Assembly (NCBI GenBank): GCA_963662575.1
Contig: OY759723.1
Coordinates: forward strand, 1,922,001 to 1,986,000
DNA length: 64,000 bases
From: Bin5 sp963662575
GTDB taxonomy: Bacteria > Chloroflexota > Anaerolineae > Caldilineales > Caldilineaceae
Reading direction: 5' to 3'
The position numbers and the translations under genes are program-made. Shown here one piece after another: positions 27,459-36,249 of this stretch. The notes under the pieces were generated by a model. That model had not been told where the DNA came from. It saw nothing but the letters and a program-made list of their open reading frames with translations, and searched no databases. Within the stretch, counting starts at the first letter, position 1. Each line of letters starts with the position of its first letter.

Positions 27459-27655
27459 ACCTTTAGTTTCCAAGTGAAATGATTCGACAGGGTATACAGG
27501 GTGGTTGCGCGCCCGCTTAACGCGGTCTGCGCTGTTCGAGATACTATAGCAGGAATCGCAGACAGGGAAAAAGCTTCGCTGGGACGACGCGCCTCCGCTG
27601 GCGCAAAAAAGGAGGAAAACGCAGAAATCGCGCCGTCCCCCTCCCTTCACGCAAA
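27417..27655 (-). repeat. Repeat R2 copy 1: 5' end and promoter region of the hydrolase
   Basis: Matches 33477-33705. Shared blocks include GCCCACGAGCCGTA, GCATCGAGTGAGAGGACAT, GCGGTCTGCGCTGT and CTATAGCAGGA, in the same order and orientation. It covers the first codons of the hydrolase, its leader and a TATAGT -10-like box (minus strand, about 27543-27548). The tail (27591-27655) is also related to 32279-32344. Confidence 0.75.
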
Positions 27656-27779
27656 CTGTGGCCCCATGAGAGCCTGTCCTACAGCAATTCCCTTTCGAAG
27701 CCAGTTCGCCTCGCTTAAGAAATATCGCAAGTTCAAGCAGCTGGCCCCGGCAAGAGGGATGACTTTAGCCGTCATCGTT

Positions 27780-28454
27780 TCAAAGCAATTCGTCGTCGTC
27801 CAGCAGGCCGCTGCGTGCCGCCCAAACCCCCATCTCCTGCCTGGACCCCACCCCCAGCTTGCGCCGTATGGCATAGATAGCGTTCCGTACCGTCATGGGA
27901 TTGCTGTTGCCCCGCGCTTCAGCCATCTCCGCGTAAGACTTGCCCTGGGCGAACATCCTGAGCAGATCGCGCTCTCGGTCCGTCAACCGGTTCAGTTCGC
28001 TGGGAGGAATCGGGACGCCGCCGCCGCTCAATCCCGCGACCAGCTTCCTTGCCGCCTCTCCCTGCACCCGAAACTCACCGCCGGCAACCTCCCGCACCGT
28101 GGATAGCAGCATCTCCTTCCCGGAAAACTTCTGAAGGTATCCCGTCGCTCCGGCATTTACCGCCTGCACAATCGCACTGTGTCGGTTGGACGCGGTCAGC
28201 ATGAGGACCCGCGTCTCAGGCATGGCCGCCGCGATATCCCGACAGGCTTCGATGCCGTCCTTTACCGGCATCAGAATGTCCATGATTACCACGTCCGGCC
28301 TCAGTTCCCGGACCTTGTTCACGGCCTCTTCCCCGTCCCCAGCCTGACCGACGACCTCAAAGTCGCCTGACTGCTCCAGCACCTCCGCAATCCCCTCCCG
28401 AACGATGGCGTGGTCGTCAACTATCATCACCTTGATTCTGGTCTCCGATGACAC
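27780..28454 (-). CDS. NarL/LuxR-type response regulator
   Basis: 224 residues. The N-terminal receiver domain has the phospho-acceptor Asp in VVIMDILMPVKDG (about residue 58), the acidic pair in VDDH (about 12-13) and a conserved Lys near 107. The C-terminal LuxR-type helix-turn-helix starts LTDRERDLLRMFAQGKS (about 155-171), with the recognition helix around MTVRNAIYAIRRKLG. It is encoded 12 bp after the sensor kinase and forms a two-component pair with it. Target genes are unknown; the next gene downstream, the alpha/beta hydrolase, is on the same strand. Confidence 0.93.
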   Translation of the reverse strand: MSSETRIKVMIVDDHAIVREGIAEVLEQSGDFEVVGQAGDGEEAVNKVRELRPDVVIMDILMPVKDGIEACRDIAAAMPETRVLMLTASNRHSAIVQAVNAGATGYLQKFSGKEMLLSTVREVAGGEFRVQGEAARKLVAGLSGGGVPIPPSELNRLTDRERDLLRMFAQGKSYAEMAEARGNSNPMTVRNAIYAIRRKLGVGSRQEMGVWAARSGLLDDDELL

Positions 28455-28466
28455 CTGCCGGCCTCC

Positions 28467-29726
28467 TTAAATCTGCTCATTGGGCACGGTGCAACAGACC
28501 GTCGTGCCCTTGCCGTTGGATACAACCTCCAGACTGCCGCCCATGCGCTTTGCGTCAGTTCTCATGTTCCTGAAGCCGTGGCCGCGCTCGGTGTAATCAT
28601 CGGGAAGCCCGACCCCGTCGTCAGAAACCGACATACGCAGAACGTCCGCCCCGAACGCCAGGGAAATCGTCACACTTTCGGCGTCCGAATGGCGAAAGGC
28701 ATTGGTCAGCGCATTGTGGGCGATGGAGAACAGCAGGCTGCGCGCTATCGTAGACAGTGGCGGTTCGACTCCATGAAGCTCCAGTTCCGCCTTAATCGAA
28801 GTGATGACCGTGAAGGTGACGGCGTGCGCCGCCAAGACTTCGTTCAGACTACTTCCGCTGAATATCTGTCCGCCGTCTATCGGGTGCCTGAGAGCCCACA
28901 TCGTCGATCTGGTCAAGGCCCACATCGCCTCCAGCTTGCCGGCCAATGCCGGGTCGGATCTGTCCGCCTTCTCGATGGCGTCCTCAAGGCCCAGCCCCAA
29001 GATGTAGGCCGATTGTGCGGTCCCGTCATGGATGGTCTGCGACATCTCGATCCGCTGCCGCTGTAGCTCCCGCTCCCGCGCCACCGCCTCCAGCCTCCTG
29101 ATCCTTTCCGATCTGGCGACCAGTTTCACCGATGCCACGACTGCGTACATGACGACGATCCTGGCAATCAACGCCTTATCGTCTCTGGCTTCTAAATCGA
29201 GTCCTTCCCCGACCGTCAAGCTCACGATCGTGTAGATGACTGCCACCAATGTCACCCACCCGAAGCTCAGTCCGAACGAACTGAAGAACACAGCGAACCA
29301 GGCCAGGGCAGGGTAGTACAGCAGGTAGAAGAAGAAATGGCTGAACCCGCCACCGACCACCGTCCCCACTGTAATCAGGACCACGTCCAAAGCACTGAGA
29401 ACCAGCATCCACTTCAAAGTCACATCGCGGACCGAACGGACCCGGTAGTGTATGTAGCCATTGAACCCTACCAAAACAATGAAGCACAGTACGTAACCCG
29501 TATACCTGGAGCCGATGAATACCGGTCGGTAGACCAACTGGAATACACAGGCGGCACAAATGAACCACCGTACCCAAACGGCTTTCAGCGCTAGGTAACG
29601 CAGTTCACCAGGCCTGACTTCCCTGAATCCTTCCGCCCAGCCTGCAAGGCCATCTGCTGCTGTGGCCGGAAGTCCCCAAAGCCAAACTCCGAAATTTCGA
29701 CCTTCCCCGCGCCGATGTTGCGTCAT
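28467..29726 (-). CDS. Sensor histidine kinase (NarL-partner, HisKA_3 type)
   Basis: 419 residues. An N-terminal membrane block of about six helices (about 45-190) has no obvious extracellular sensor domain, so the stimulus is probably sensed in the membrane. A short coiled coil (RIRRLEAVARERELQRQR) leads into the HisKA_3 dimerisation domain with the phospho-His in MSQTIHDGTAQSA (about 234). The HATPase domain has N-box NALTNAFRH (about 337), G1 SDDGVGLPDD and G2 GHGFRNMR. It precedes its response regulator by 12 bp. Architecture resembles DesK/LiaS-type kinases. Confidence 0.92.
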   Translation of the reverse strand: MTQHRRGEGRNFGVWLWGLPATAADGLAGWAEGFREVRPGELRYLALKAVWVRWFICAACVFQLVYRPVFIGSRYTGYVLCFIVLVGFNGYIHYRVRSVRDVTLKWMLVLSALDVVLITVGTVVGGGFSHFFFYLLYYPALAWFAVFFSSFGLSFGWVTLVAVIYTIVSLTVGEGLDLEARDDKALIARIVVMYAVVASVKLVARSERIRRLEAVARERELQRQRIEMSQTIHDGTAQSAYILGLGLEDAIEKADRSDPALAGKLEAMWALTRSTMWALRHPIDGGQIFSGSSLNEVLAAHAVTFTVITSIKAELELHGVEPPLSTIARSLLFSIAHNALTNAFRHSDAESVTISLAFGADVLRMSVSDDGVGLPDDYTERGHGFRNMRTDAKRMGGSLEVVSNGKGTTVCCTVPNEQI

Positions 29727-30258
29727 AACGATTCTTTCGGCCCGTCGTACTGCTGCCTGATTACCTCTGAATTATCACGAAGTCCGCCAATTTATGCACG
29801 CCACACTCTCTTGACCTATCAGGTCCCGCTGCTACTCTACCCCGTTCGCTTTTGACATCAAAACGGGAAAAAGCCACTGAGCGGTCTGTACGCGATCTCC
29901 GCCCCACTGATAAACAGCACTGCATAAACTGTAAATAGGCTGAGTCATTTTGGAAAGAACAATCGCTGAAATGCTTCAAAATAATGACAAACCCGACGTA
30001 TTGTCTATGTTTATTGACATATATCACTTGTACCAAATATAATAATTTTCACTCCCGGAAAATGTACAGTGCTTGTGCGATCTCCAGACAACGACAGTCT
30101 TATTATCATCATCGGCGGCCGCGATAGCGGAAACGGGCGCGCGCTGGAGCATGTTCCAGGCTATTCCGTTGCATTCCGACCCGAAATCCAATATCGACAA
30201 GCCCTACATCTTCTCAGTAGACGAGTACGACGTGGTGACGCATCTGGCAAGGTGAACC
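29727..30258. other. 532 bp divergent intergenic region
   Basis: Located between the histidine kinase (minus) and the small RHH gene (plus). It is AT-rich around 29940-30060 and should hold both promoters. Two short overlapping frames on the plus strand (from about 30069) have no family resemblance. No RNA gene or repeat was recognised. Confidence 0.4.
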
Positions 30259-30456
30259 ATGAGCATAAAAAGGAATGTGACGATCGATCTGCCGAAAAGT
30301 GTATACCGCCGCCTCTTGCGTTCGGCTGCGCGCAACGGGTGGACGCCGGCAAAGGAGATCGAACACTTGATCCTGAGACAGTTCGATCGCGACTATTCAC
30401 AGGCAGAATTTGACAAACTGGTGCGGGAAATAAAGCAAGGCAGCGAGCAAGACTAA
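30259..30456 (+). CDS. Small Arc/RHH-type DNA-binding protein
   Basis: 65 residues. The beginning (KRNVTIDLPKSVYRRLLRSA) shows the ribbon-helix-helix pattern: a short strand of alternating polar/hydrophobic residues, helix A, then KEIEHLILRQF as helix B. Such proteins are often antitoxins or repressors. No toxin gene is recognised beside it: the next gene downstream is a P450 after 418 bp. The start ATG follows AAGGTGAACC. Likely a stand-alone regulator or the surviving half of a toxin-antitoxin pair. Confidence 0.72.
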   Translation: MSIKRNVTIDLPKSVYRRLLRSAARNGWTPAKEIEHLILRQFDRDYSQAEFDKLVREIKQGSEQD

Positions 30457-30874
30457 CCGTCCCGCCCAGCCCCCTGTGCGCGCAAGCGTCTGCCTTCGTC
30501 CTGTTCGACGAGACCGCCGCCGGAGGACGCCGAATTCACTTCGTGTTACAGGGAATGGTTCGCCTTCCGTGAGGCGATTCAAGCTGAAGCGCACAGAGAC
30601 AGCCGACGACCCGAACAACGCAAGCTCCGTCATCCTTTGCACGACGGTATGCACGCCGGCAAATCAACCGGTCGCCAGAGACGCTGTCAACACCTTCACC
30701 GCCCCCGAACTCTGCGGCACCCTGTCCCCGAGCCCGACCTGCTTCATCCTGCTTGAACTGACCGACCAAAATGCCAACGACTACATTGGGTTGCAGTGCA
30801 CCACCTCGAACGTGGAACGGTAGGTGGCTCGGTTTGGCAAGAGCAGACATTCATTGAATAAGGAGACTGTGGCG
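30457..30874. other. 418 bp intergenic region upstream of the P450
   Basis: Two opposite-strand open frames of about 100 codons overlap here and neither resembles a known family, so no gene is called. The sequence before 30860 presumably holds the P450 promoter. Confidence 0.35.
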
Positions 30875-32119
30875 ATGCGGCCAGGGAGTGTTCGCAATCT
30901 GTTGACGCCGGTTGCAAAGAAGGCGCTGCTGACCTGGGAACGTCTGGAGTCAGGTATCAGCTTTGACTTGACCTCCAGTGAAATCAGGGCAAATCCGTAC
31001 GATTTCTATGAGCGCTTGCGCCACAAAGATCCGGTCCACCGCATGAGGCTCGTCAACGCGTGGGCACTGACAGGGTACGAAGATGCCCAAACCGTACTGC
31101 AGGACCACAAGCGGTTCTCCAGCGGAGACAACAAACTCGAGTATGCACCCTACCGGACCATCCTCGATCTCGACCCGCCCGATCACACCCGGCTGCGGTC
31201 GCTGGTGTCGAAGGCCTTTACGCCGCGGGCCATATCGGCCCTTGGCCCGCGTATCCAGCAGATTGTGGAAGAGCTTCTGAACGGCCTGGCTGGCAAAAAC
31301 AGATTCGACCTGATTAGCGAATTCGCTTTCCCCCTGCCGGTCATTGTCATTGCCGAAATGCTGGGCATCCCGCCACAGGATCGCGACCGCTTCAATGTCT
31401 GGTCAAACGATATCGCTCTGGCGGTCGAGCCCATACTCAGTGAAGAAGAAATAGGACGGGTAACGCAGTCTTCTGATGAGATAGTCAAGTACTTCGAGGA
31501 CATCATCGCGCAGCGCCGCCGCCGCCCCGAAGACGATCTTCTCAGCGCTCTGCTGGTTGCTGAGGAAGAGGGTGACAGACTTTCCCACACCGAACTTCTG
31601 GGAACGCTCATGCTGCTGTTGGTGGCGGGCAATGAAACGACCCGCAGCCTGATAGGAAACGGCATGCTTGCGCTGCTCAGGAATCCAGCGCAACTTCAGC
31701 GGCTGAGGGCCAATCCCGAACTGCTGGATAATGCCATCGATGAACTGCTCCGCTACGACAGCCCGGTCCAGTTCATCATACGGGTCGTCCTGGAAGACAT
31801 GGAGTTCAAAGGCAAGCGGTTTCGGGCGGGGCAAAAGGTCATGGTTCTGGTCGGCGCCGCAAATCGAGACCCGGCGGTCTTTACCGTCCCGGACATACTG
31901 GACATCGGTCGTACCGAAAAGAGCCACATCTCCTTTGGCCGCGGCATTCACTACTGCCTCGGCTCTCCTCTGGCGTTACTCGAAGCGCGCTTCGCCTTCG
32001 CCGGCCTGCTCGCGCGCTTCCCTTCCATCCATCTGATATCTGAACCCGAATACAGAAACCAGATTGTGCTGCGCGGCGTGGAAGAGCTGTGGATTGAAGT
32101 TGACCGGGAGTCACATTAG
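30875..32119 (+). CDS. Cytochrome P450
   Basis: Soluble bacterial haem monooxygenase, 414 residues. I-helix oxygen-activation motif LLVAGNETTRS (about 248-258), K-helix ExxR in DELLRYDSPVQ (about 290) and the haem loop SFGRGIHYCLGSPLALLEAR with the thiolate Cys at about 361. The overall pattern resembles CYP107/CYP105-like enzymes. It needs ferredoxin and a reductase, which are not adjacent. AAGGAG lies 9 bases before the ATG at 30875; a GTG six bases earlier or one at 30824 are alternatives. The substrate is not predictable. It ends before a terminator-like repeat and converges with the VOC gene. Confidence 0.93.
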   Translation: MRPGSVRNLLTPVAKKALLTWERLESGISFDLTSSEIRANPYDFYERLRHKDPVHRMRLVNAWALTGYEDAQTVLQDHKRFSSGDNKLEYAPYRTILDLDPPDHTRLRSLVSKAFTPRAISALGPRIQQIVEELLNGLAGKNRFDLISEFAFPLPVIVIAEMLGIPPQDRDRFNVWSNDIALAVEPILSEEEIGRVTQSSDEIVKYFEDIIAQRRRRPEDDLLSALLVAEEEGDRLSHTELLGTLMLLLVAGNETTRSLIGNGMLALLRNPAQLQRLRANPELLDNAIDELLRYDSPVQFIIRVVLEDMEFKGKRFRAGQKVMVLVGAANRDPAVFTVPDILDIGRTEKSHISFGRGIHYCLGSPLALLEARFAFAGLLARFPSIHLISEPEYRNQIVLRGVEELWIEVDRESH

Positions 32120-32278
32120 AGCGAGGAAAAGAAACAGTAGCGGGTTTCCAGGGTGCCCTGACAAAAGACAGCCCCGGCAAACCCGATCAATAGCCATCCT
32201 GAAAATCCCCAGAAATCCTGTAAATCCTGTTTCAGACAACGTCCACCCAAAGTTCTGGGACAGCCCTCCCGCACAACT

Positions 32279-32344
32279 CGCCTCCGCTGGCAAAGAAAAG
32301 AGGGGAACCACGCAGCCGCGCAGTCCCCCTCCCTTCACCCAAAA
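32279..32344. repeat. Repeat R3: terminator-like block between convergent genes
   Basis: Reads GCCTCCGCTGG, an A-rich stretch, AGGGGA ... TCCCCCT and CCCTTCAC, closely matching 27589-27655. An imperfect hairpin (32301-32306 with 32324-32330, one bulge) lies between the P450 and VOC stops, so it may act as a bidirectional terminator. Just before it (about 32200-32230) AAATCCTGT occurs in tandem. Confidence 0.5.
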
Positions 32345-32412
32345 CCTCTCCGAAACCAGGACGCCCCGCTTACGCAATTCAGTCGAACGCAGCGTCCCTT
32401 CGCATAAACCCC

Positions 32413-33210
32413 CTAGTACCCAGGTGGCGCATCGACCGGGCCGTCAAACTGCATCGCCGTGAATACGCCGCCCTGCGGATCCCCGATGACCGCGAAGCGG
32501 CCAACCGTGCCCGTATCGGTCGGCGGCACATGAATCTGGCCGCCCAGTTCCTTCGCCCTGGCCGTGGTCGCCTCTATATCCTCCGACATGAAGTAGACCC
32601 CCCAGTGGGGCGGAATCTCACCCCACGAGTCGTCCATCTTCAACATGCCGGCCTGCATACGCTCGCCCAGCTTGAAAAGATGATAGCCGTTCGGATCCTG
32701 GTCGTGACCCCAGCCGAAAACCGTCCCATAGAAACTGCGCGCGGTGTCGACATCCTTCGTCTGCAGTTCATTCCAGACCAGCGCATGGGGCATGTTGACC
32801 AGCTGCGCCCCAATATGCTCCTTCGGCTGCCACAGACCGACCATTGCCCCCGTCGGGTCCTGGATAATTATCATTCGTCCTGAATCCATGACATCCATTG
32901 CCGGCATGGCCACCGTTCCACCGGCCGCAACTGCCTTTTCGGCCACGGCATCGACATCGTCGTGCTTGATGTAAGATGACCAGATCGGCGGAATGCCCTG
33001 CTCCGCCATTTCGGCCGGCAAGTCGCTCAGGCCCGCCACGTTATAGCCGTTGATCTGGCACAGCGAGTAGTTGCCGCCCATCCCCGTCGGGATATCAAAA
33101 TACTCCCAACCGAAAAGACCACTGAAAAACTCCTTGGCCGCGGCCGGGTCAGTTGTTGCCAGGTCCACCCAACAGAACATGTTGTCCGGATAGCGTTGTA
33201 CTACCTGCAT
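32413..33210 (-). CDS. VOC-family protein (tandem glyoxalase/dioxygenase domains)
   Basis: 265 residues made of two vicinal-oxygen-chelate modules, about 10-125 (FCWVDLATTDPAAAKEFFSG start) and 135-255 (LVWNELQTKDVDTARSFYGT start). This duplication forms one metal site per paired module. Similar proteins are annotated as glyoxalase/bleomycin-resistance-like or as hydroxylases of natural-product pathways; the function here is unknown. AAGGAG lies 8 bases before the ATG. Its upstream DNA is repeat R1 copy 1, starting about 20 bp before the start codon. Confidence 0.88.
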   Translation of the reverse strand: MQVVQRYPDNMFCWVDLATTDPAAAKEFFSGLFGWEYFDIPTGMGGNYSLCQINGYNVAGLSDLPAEMAEQGIPPIWSSYIKHDDVDAVAEKAVAAGGTVAMPAMDVMDSGRMIIIQDPTGAMVGLWQPKEHIGAQLVNMPHALVWNELQTKDVDTARSFYGTVFGWGHDQDPNGYHLFKLGERMQAGMLKMDDSWGEIPPHWGVYFMSEDIEATTARAKELGGQIHVPPTDTGTVGRFAVIGDPQGGVFTAMQFDGPVDAPPGY

Positions 33211-33228
33211 TAAACTCTCTCCTTTTTG

Positions 33229-33412
33229 ACAAAAATGGGGAACTTTTTCGTCTGCAAAATACAGACAGATTTAACCATAGCACATCTAGATCATGTGTGC
33301 TGAATCGACAACAGCGGCGATCACACTATTGGACGATGTTCATCAACTGCATGTTCCCCGATACGCCATCCTGAACGCGAAAAAGCCGACCGGTTTCCCG
33401 ATCGGATCTGTG
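33229..33412 (+). repeat. Repeat R1, copy 1
   Basis: Direct repeat of 36913-37096. Shared blocks in order: AATGGGGAACTTT, CGTCTGCAAAA, ACAGACAG, TAACCATAGCACA, CTAGATCAT, GTGTGCTGAATCG/ATGTGCTGAATCGG, GGCGATCACA and CGAAAAAGCCGACCG. In this copy the final hairpin has mutated and pairs poorly. Confidence 0.85.
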
Positions 33413-33476
33413 TGTGGTCGCAAATTGAAATCATGCCTCTTCCAGGTAGTAGCGGTAGAGCACACCGGCCAGAACG

Positions 33477-33705
33477 CCGCCCACGAGCCGTAAGCGCCGA
33501 GCATCGAGTGAGAGGACATTCCGTCTGTTTCCTGGTGCATGGTATGACAGGGTCTTCAGCGTGGTCGCGCGGCCGCGCTAAGCGGTCTGCGCTGTCCGGG
33601 ATGCTATAGCAGGATCGGAAAGAGGGGAATAGCCGCGCTAACTTGGCGCGTAACCGCAGAAGCACAGAAAAGGGACCGCCACAACCGTGCGGTCCCCCTT
33701 GCCAC
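33477..33705 (-). repeat. Repeat R2, copy 2: orphan copy of a hydrolase 5' end
   Basis: Carries the duplicated start region of the gene at 26310-27458. On the minus strand it still encodes MSSHSMLGAYGSWAA, then leaves the hydrolase sequence abruptly at about 33480. Promoter-like CTATAGCA is retained. It is a truncated gene copy or a recombination scar. Confidence 0.75.
33667..33696 (-). terminator. Hairpin terminator of the beta-propeller gene
   Basis: GGGACCGC (33672-33679) pairs with GCGGTCCC (33689-33696) with a 9-base loop; a short T-run follows on the minus strand (A4 at 33668-33671). It lies about 87 bp past the stop. Confidence 0.6.
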
Positions 33706-33782
33706 CGTGCTGGAATTCCGGCAGGACGTGTGGTGGCTTACTCTCGTTTGTCAGGCGGCGACGCAATGCGTCCCCAGGGCGC

Positions 33783-34790
33783 TTAGGCCCTATTCAGTCT
33801 GGTTACCCTGCCCCCAATGAGCCATTCGGCCACATACAGGTTACCGCTGGCGTCCGCAGCCAAACCGTGAGGGCTGTTGAACTTGCCCGTCTCCAGGTGG
33901 CTCGTGCGTACTGACTGCCCCGATTCGTTCACATTGTTGGGCCAGCCCTCAACATCGCACACCTGCTTGTTGCCGCCGAGGTACGTGAGCAGTTCATCGT
34001 TTATATCGGTGACCACGAGGCGGGCGCGAAGCTCGGCAATGATCATCAGATCGCCATGTGTCGCGAAACAACTGGGCGTGTTCAGAAAACCGTCACCAAA
34101 CATCCGCCTGAATCCACCCTCCATGTCGTAGACCTGTACGCGGTCGTTGGCCCTGTCCGCCACGTAGAGCTCCGGCTCGGACTTGCGATAATCAAAGAAG
34201 ATGCCGTGCGGGCAGTTGTAGGCCCCGGCCCCTTCCTCGCCGTTGATGCTGCTGACATACTCGCCATTCTTCGTGAACCTGTGGACATGGTACGCGCCGT
34301 ACCCATCGCCCACCCAGATGTCGCCGTTGCCACCAAAACGCTCCTCGTTCACCGCGACGGTTGTGGGGGCGTAGCGTGTGTCTTTGTACATGGAAAGGGG
34401 AGGCGTCTCCAGCCTCATGACCACTTCACCGTCCAATGTCGTCTTGAATACCTGACCGTGCGCTTCGCCCACGCCCGGAGGGTTCTGGTAGCCGTGAAGA
34501 TAGTGATTCTTGGATCCGTGGTCCACTATCCACAGATACTCGACGCCGCCCTCGTTGATGAGGGTGATCCCATGCGCCTCGGCAAAGTCGCCGCGCCACG
34601 AGGAAATCAGGTTGCCGTCCCCGTCGTAGGTCATCACTTCCGGCTCGCCGGGGTGGCTGGTCAAAACGTTTCCCGATTCCGTGACAACGATGCCCGGATG
34701 CGCCCATCCCTTGCGTGAGCTTTCACTTTCGGGAAGCTTGGCCCAATTGTCGTTCCAGTCGTATGAATGCCCTTCGCTGCCTACCCGCAT
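33783..34790 (-). CDS. NHL/SMP-30-like six-bladed beta-propeller protein
   Basis: 335 residues of repeated blades with motifs such as NLYVAEW, ELYVADRANDRVQVYD and DIWVGDGYGAYHVHRF, separated by glycine turns. This is the NHL/SMP-30-like fold of lactonases and of peptidyl-alpha-hydroxyglycine lyases, but the catalytic residues are not identifiable. No signal peptide is seen, so it is probably cytoplasmic. Neighbours are the zinc alcohol dehydrogenase upstream (on the same strand, 223 bp away) and the R2 repeat downstream. A role in dehydrogenation or hydrolysis of a small metabolite is possible. Confidence 0.83.
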   Translation of the reverse strand: MRVGSEGHSYDWNDNWAKLPESESSRKGWAHPGIVVTESGNVLTSHPGEPEVMTYDGDGNLISSWRGDFAEAHGITLINEGGVEYLWIVDHGSKNHYLHGYQNPPGVGEAHGQVFKTTLDGEVVMRLETPPLSMYKDTRYAPTTVAVNEERFGGNGDIWVGDGYGAYHVHRFTKNGEYVSSINGEEGAGAYNCPHGIFFDYRKSEPELYVADRANDRVQVYDMEGGFRRMFGDGFLNTPSCFATHGDLMIIAELRARLVVTDINDELLTYLGGNKQVCDVEGWPNNVNESGQSVRTSHLETGKFNSPHGLAADASGNLYVAEWLIGGRVTRLNRA

Positions 34791-35013
34791 GACATTACCT
34801 CCTGCGCGTCAAACTCGTAGTTGAAATTCAAGGGCAGCTGTTTTAGCGTCTGCCTGCGCTTGAAGCGCGCGTGCCGTTCCCGAACATGCAGGAAAAAGCT
34901 TTGCAGTACGAGTGATCACACGCGGGCCTGGGAACGGTGGGGGTGTGATGCCGCCCCCACATCCCCTGATTCTCTAAGTACGTGCTGCCCGGGAACGAAC
35001 CGGCGCGTTCTGT

Positions 35014-36165
35014 TTAAGGTTTCAGGAGGATCTTGGTGTACCCTTCGATGCGCTTGTCAAACTTGTCATAGGCGTCGGCCGCGTCGTCCAGCGGCACCTC
35101 GTGGGACACAACGAATCTGGGAGTGGCCTTGCCGGATATGATGAGGTCGCGCAAGTAGGCGTTGTACTGCTTCACGTTGCATTGACCCGTCCCCAGCTTC
35201 AGACCCTTCTCAAAAAGCTTCCCGAAGTTGATGGCCAGAGAGCCCCTCTTGGCGCCTTCGTCCACTCCACCGGGGTCCGATGGCACATACAGGCCCGGAA
35301 TGCCCATGATCCCTGTGGGATTGATCAGGTCGATCATCTGATTCAGGACCACGTTGGGAATCTCGGTCTGCTCGCCTCCGGCGGCGGACGATCCTTGCGC
35401 AGCGGCCTGATAGCCCACAGCGTCGACCGTCTTGTCCACACCGTCGCCCTTGCGCATGTCCCTGATCTGCTCCACCGGATCACCGTCATCGAAATTGATG
35501 GGAATACCGCCAATCTCGCTGGCCTTGTCCAGCCGCTCCTGCACGTGATCGATGGTATAGACCTCCGCCGCCCCTCTGATGATGCAGCTATAGGTGGCCA
35601 TCAGACCGACCGGTCCCGCGCCCCACACGGCGACGCTCTCGCCGGGACTCACGTCGGCAAGCTCAGTGCCGTGATAACCCGTGGGGAATATGTCCGCCAG
35701 AAGAGAGAAGTCCCACTCGAATGCATCCCCGGCCGGAAGAGGCAGACAGTTGAAGTCCGCGTAAGGCACCTGAATGTACTCGGCTTGCCCGCCGCGCCAT
35801 GGTCCCATTGCCACGTATCCATACGCGCCGCCGGCAAATCCAGGGTTGACCGTGAGGCAGAAACCCGTAAACCCCCGCTGGCAGTTCTTGCAGAAGCCGC
35901 AGCCGACGTTGAACGGCATCACGACCCTGTCGCCTACGGACAAGGTTTTCACAGCGGACCCGACATCTTCGATTATACCCATGTTCTCGTGCCCGAAGAC
36001 TATGCCCGGTTCGGCCGCAGTTCGACCCTCATACATGTGCAAGTCGGAGCCGCAGATGCAACTCGAAGTAATCTTGACGATTACGTCATTCGGATGCATT
36101 ATCTCGGGATCGGGAACTTCCTCTACGGCAACGCTGAACGGACCCTGGTACACGACGGCTCTCAT
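35014..36165 (-). CDS. Zinc-dependent alcohol dehydrogenase (FdhA-like)
   Basis: 383 residues of the medium-chain dehydrogenase superfamily. The catalytic zinc site is Cys in SCICGSDLHMYEGR (about 38) with GHEN (about 61). The structural zinc lobe GCGFCKNCQRGFTGFC provides four cysteines (about 93-108). The Rossmann segment AVWGAGPVGLMA follows (about 175). The length and the insert TEIPNVVLNQMIDLINPTG match glutathione-independent formaldehyde dehydrogenase or related alcohol dehydrogenases (NAD-dependent), but substrate specificity cannot be settled. The ATG at 36165 has GGGGAGG five bases upstream. Its promoter must overlap the methyltransferase remnant starting at 36250. Confidence 0.92.
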   Translation of the reverse strand: MRAVVYQGPFSVAVEEVPDPEIMHPNDVIVKITSSCICGSDLHMYEGRTAAEPGIVFGHENMGIIEDVGSAVKTLSVGDRVVMPFNVGCGFCKNCQRGFTGFCLTVNPGFAGGAYGYVAMGPWRGGQAEYIQVPYADFNCLPLPAGDAFEWDFSLLADIFPTGYHGTELADVSPGESVAVWGAGPVGLMATYSCIIRGAAEVYTIDHVQERLDKASEIGGIPINFDDGDPVEQIRDMRKGDGVDKTVDAVGYQAAAQGSSAAGGEQTEIPNVVLNQMIDLINPTGIMGIPGLYVPSDPGGVDEGAKRGSLAINFGKLFEKGLKLGTGQCNVKQYNAYLRDLIISGKATPRFVVSHEVPLDDAADAYDKFDKRIEGYTKILLKP

Positions 36166-36249
36166 AGTGACCTCCCCTTTGCCCTCTTGGATTGCTAAAC
36201 CTAAGCGGTCAATCTCTTTCATCGCCGAGTGTATCAGGCAAGGGCAGTC

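Larger units (their letters stand above)
33211..33782. other. 572 bp repeat-mosaic intergenic region
   Basis: Between the VOC gene and the beta-propeller gene (both minus strand). It consists of R1 copy 1 (33229-33412) followed by R2 copy 2 (33477-33705), so most of it is duplicated from elsewhere in the window. Short frames here are gene fragments, not intact genes. Confidence 0.65.

Noticed and set aside
30476..30850. Two opposite open frames of ~100 codons between the RHH gene and the P450
   Set aside because: They overlap on both strands and neither has a family pattern or ribosome site.
33211..33782. Small genes in the repeat mosaic (frames at about 33293, 33343 and 33321)
   Set aside because: They are fragments duplicated from the hydrolase 5' end and the R-M/catalase 3' region; none is a complete gene.
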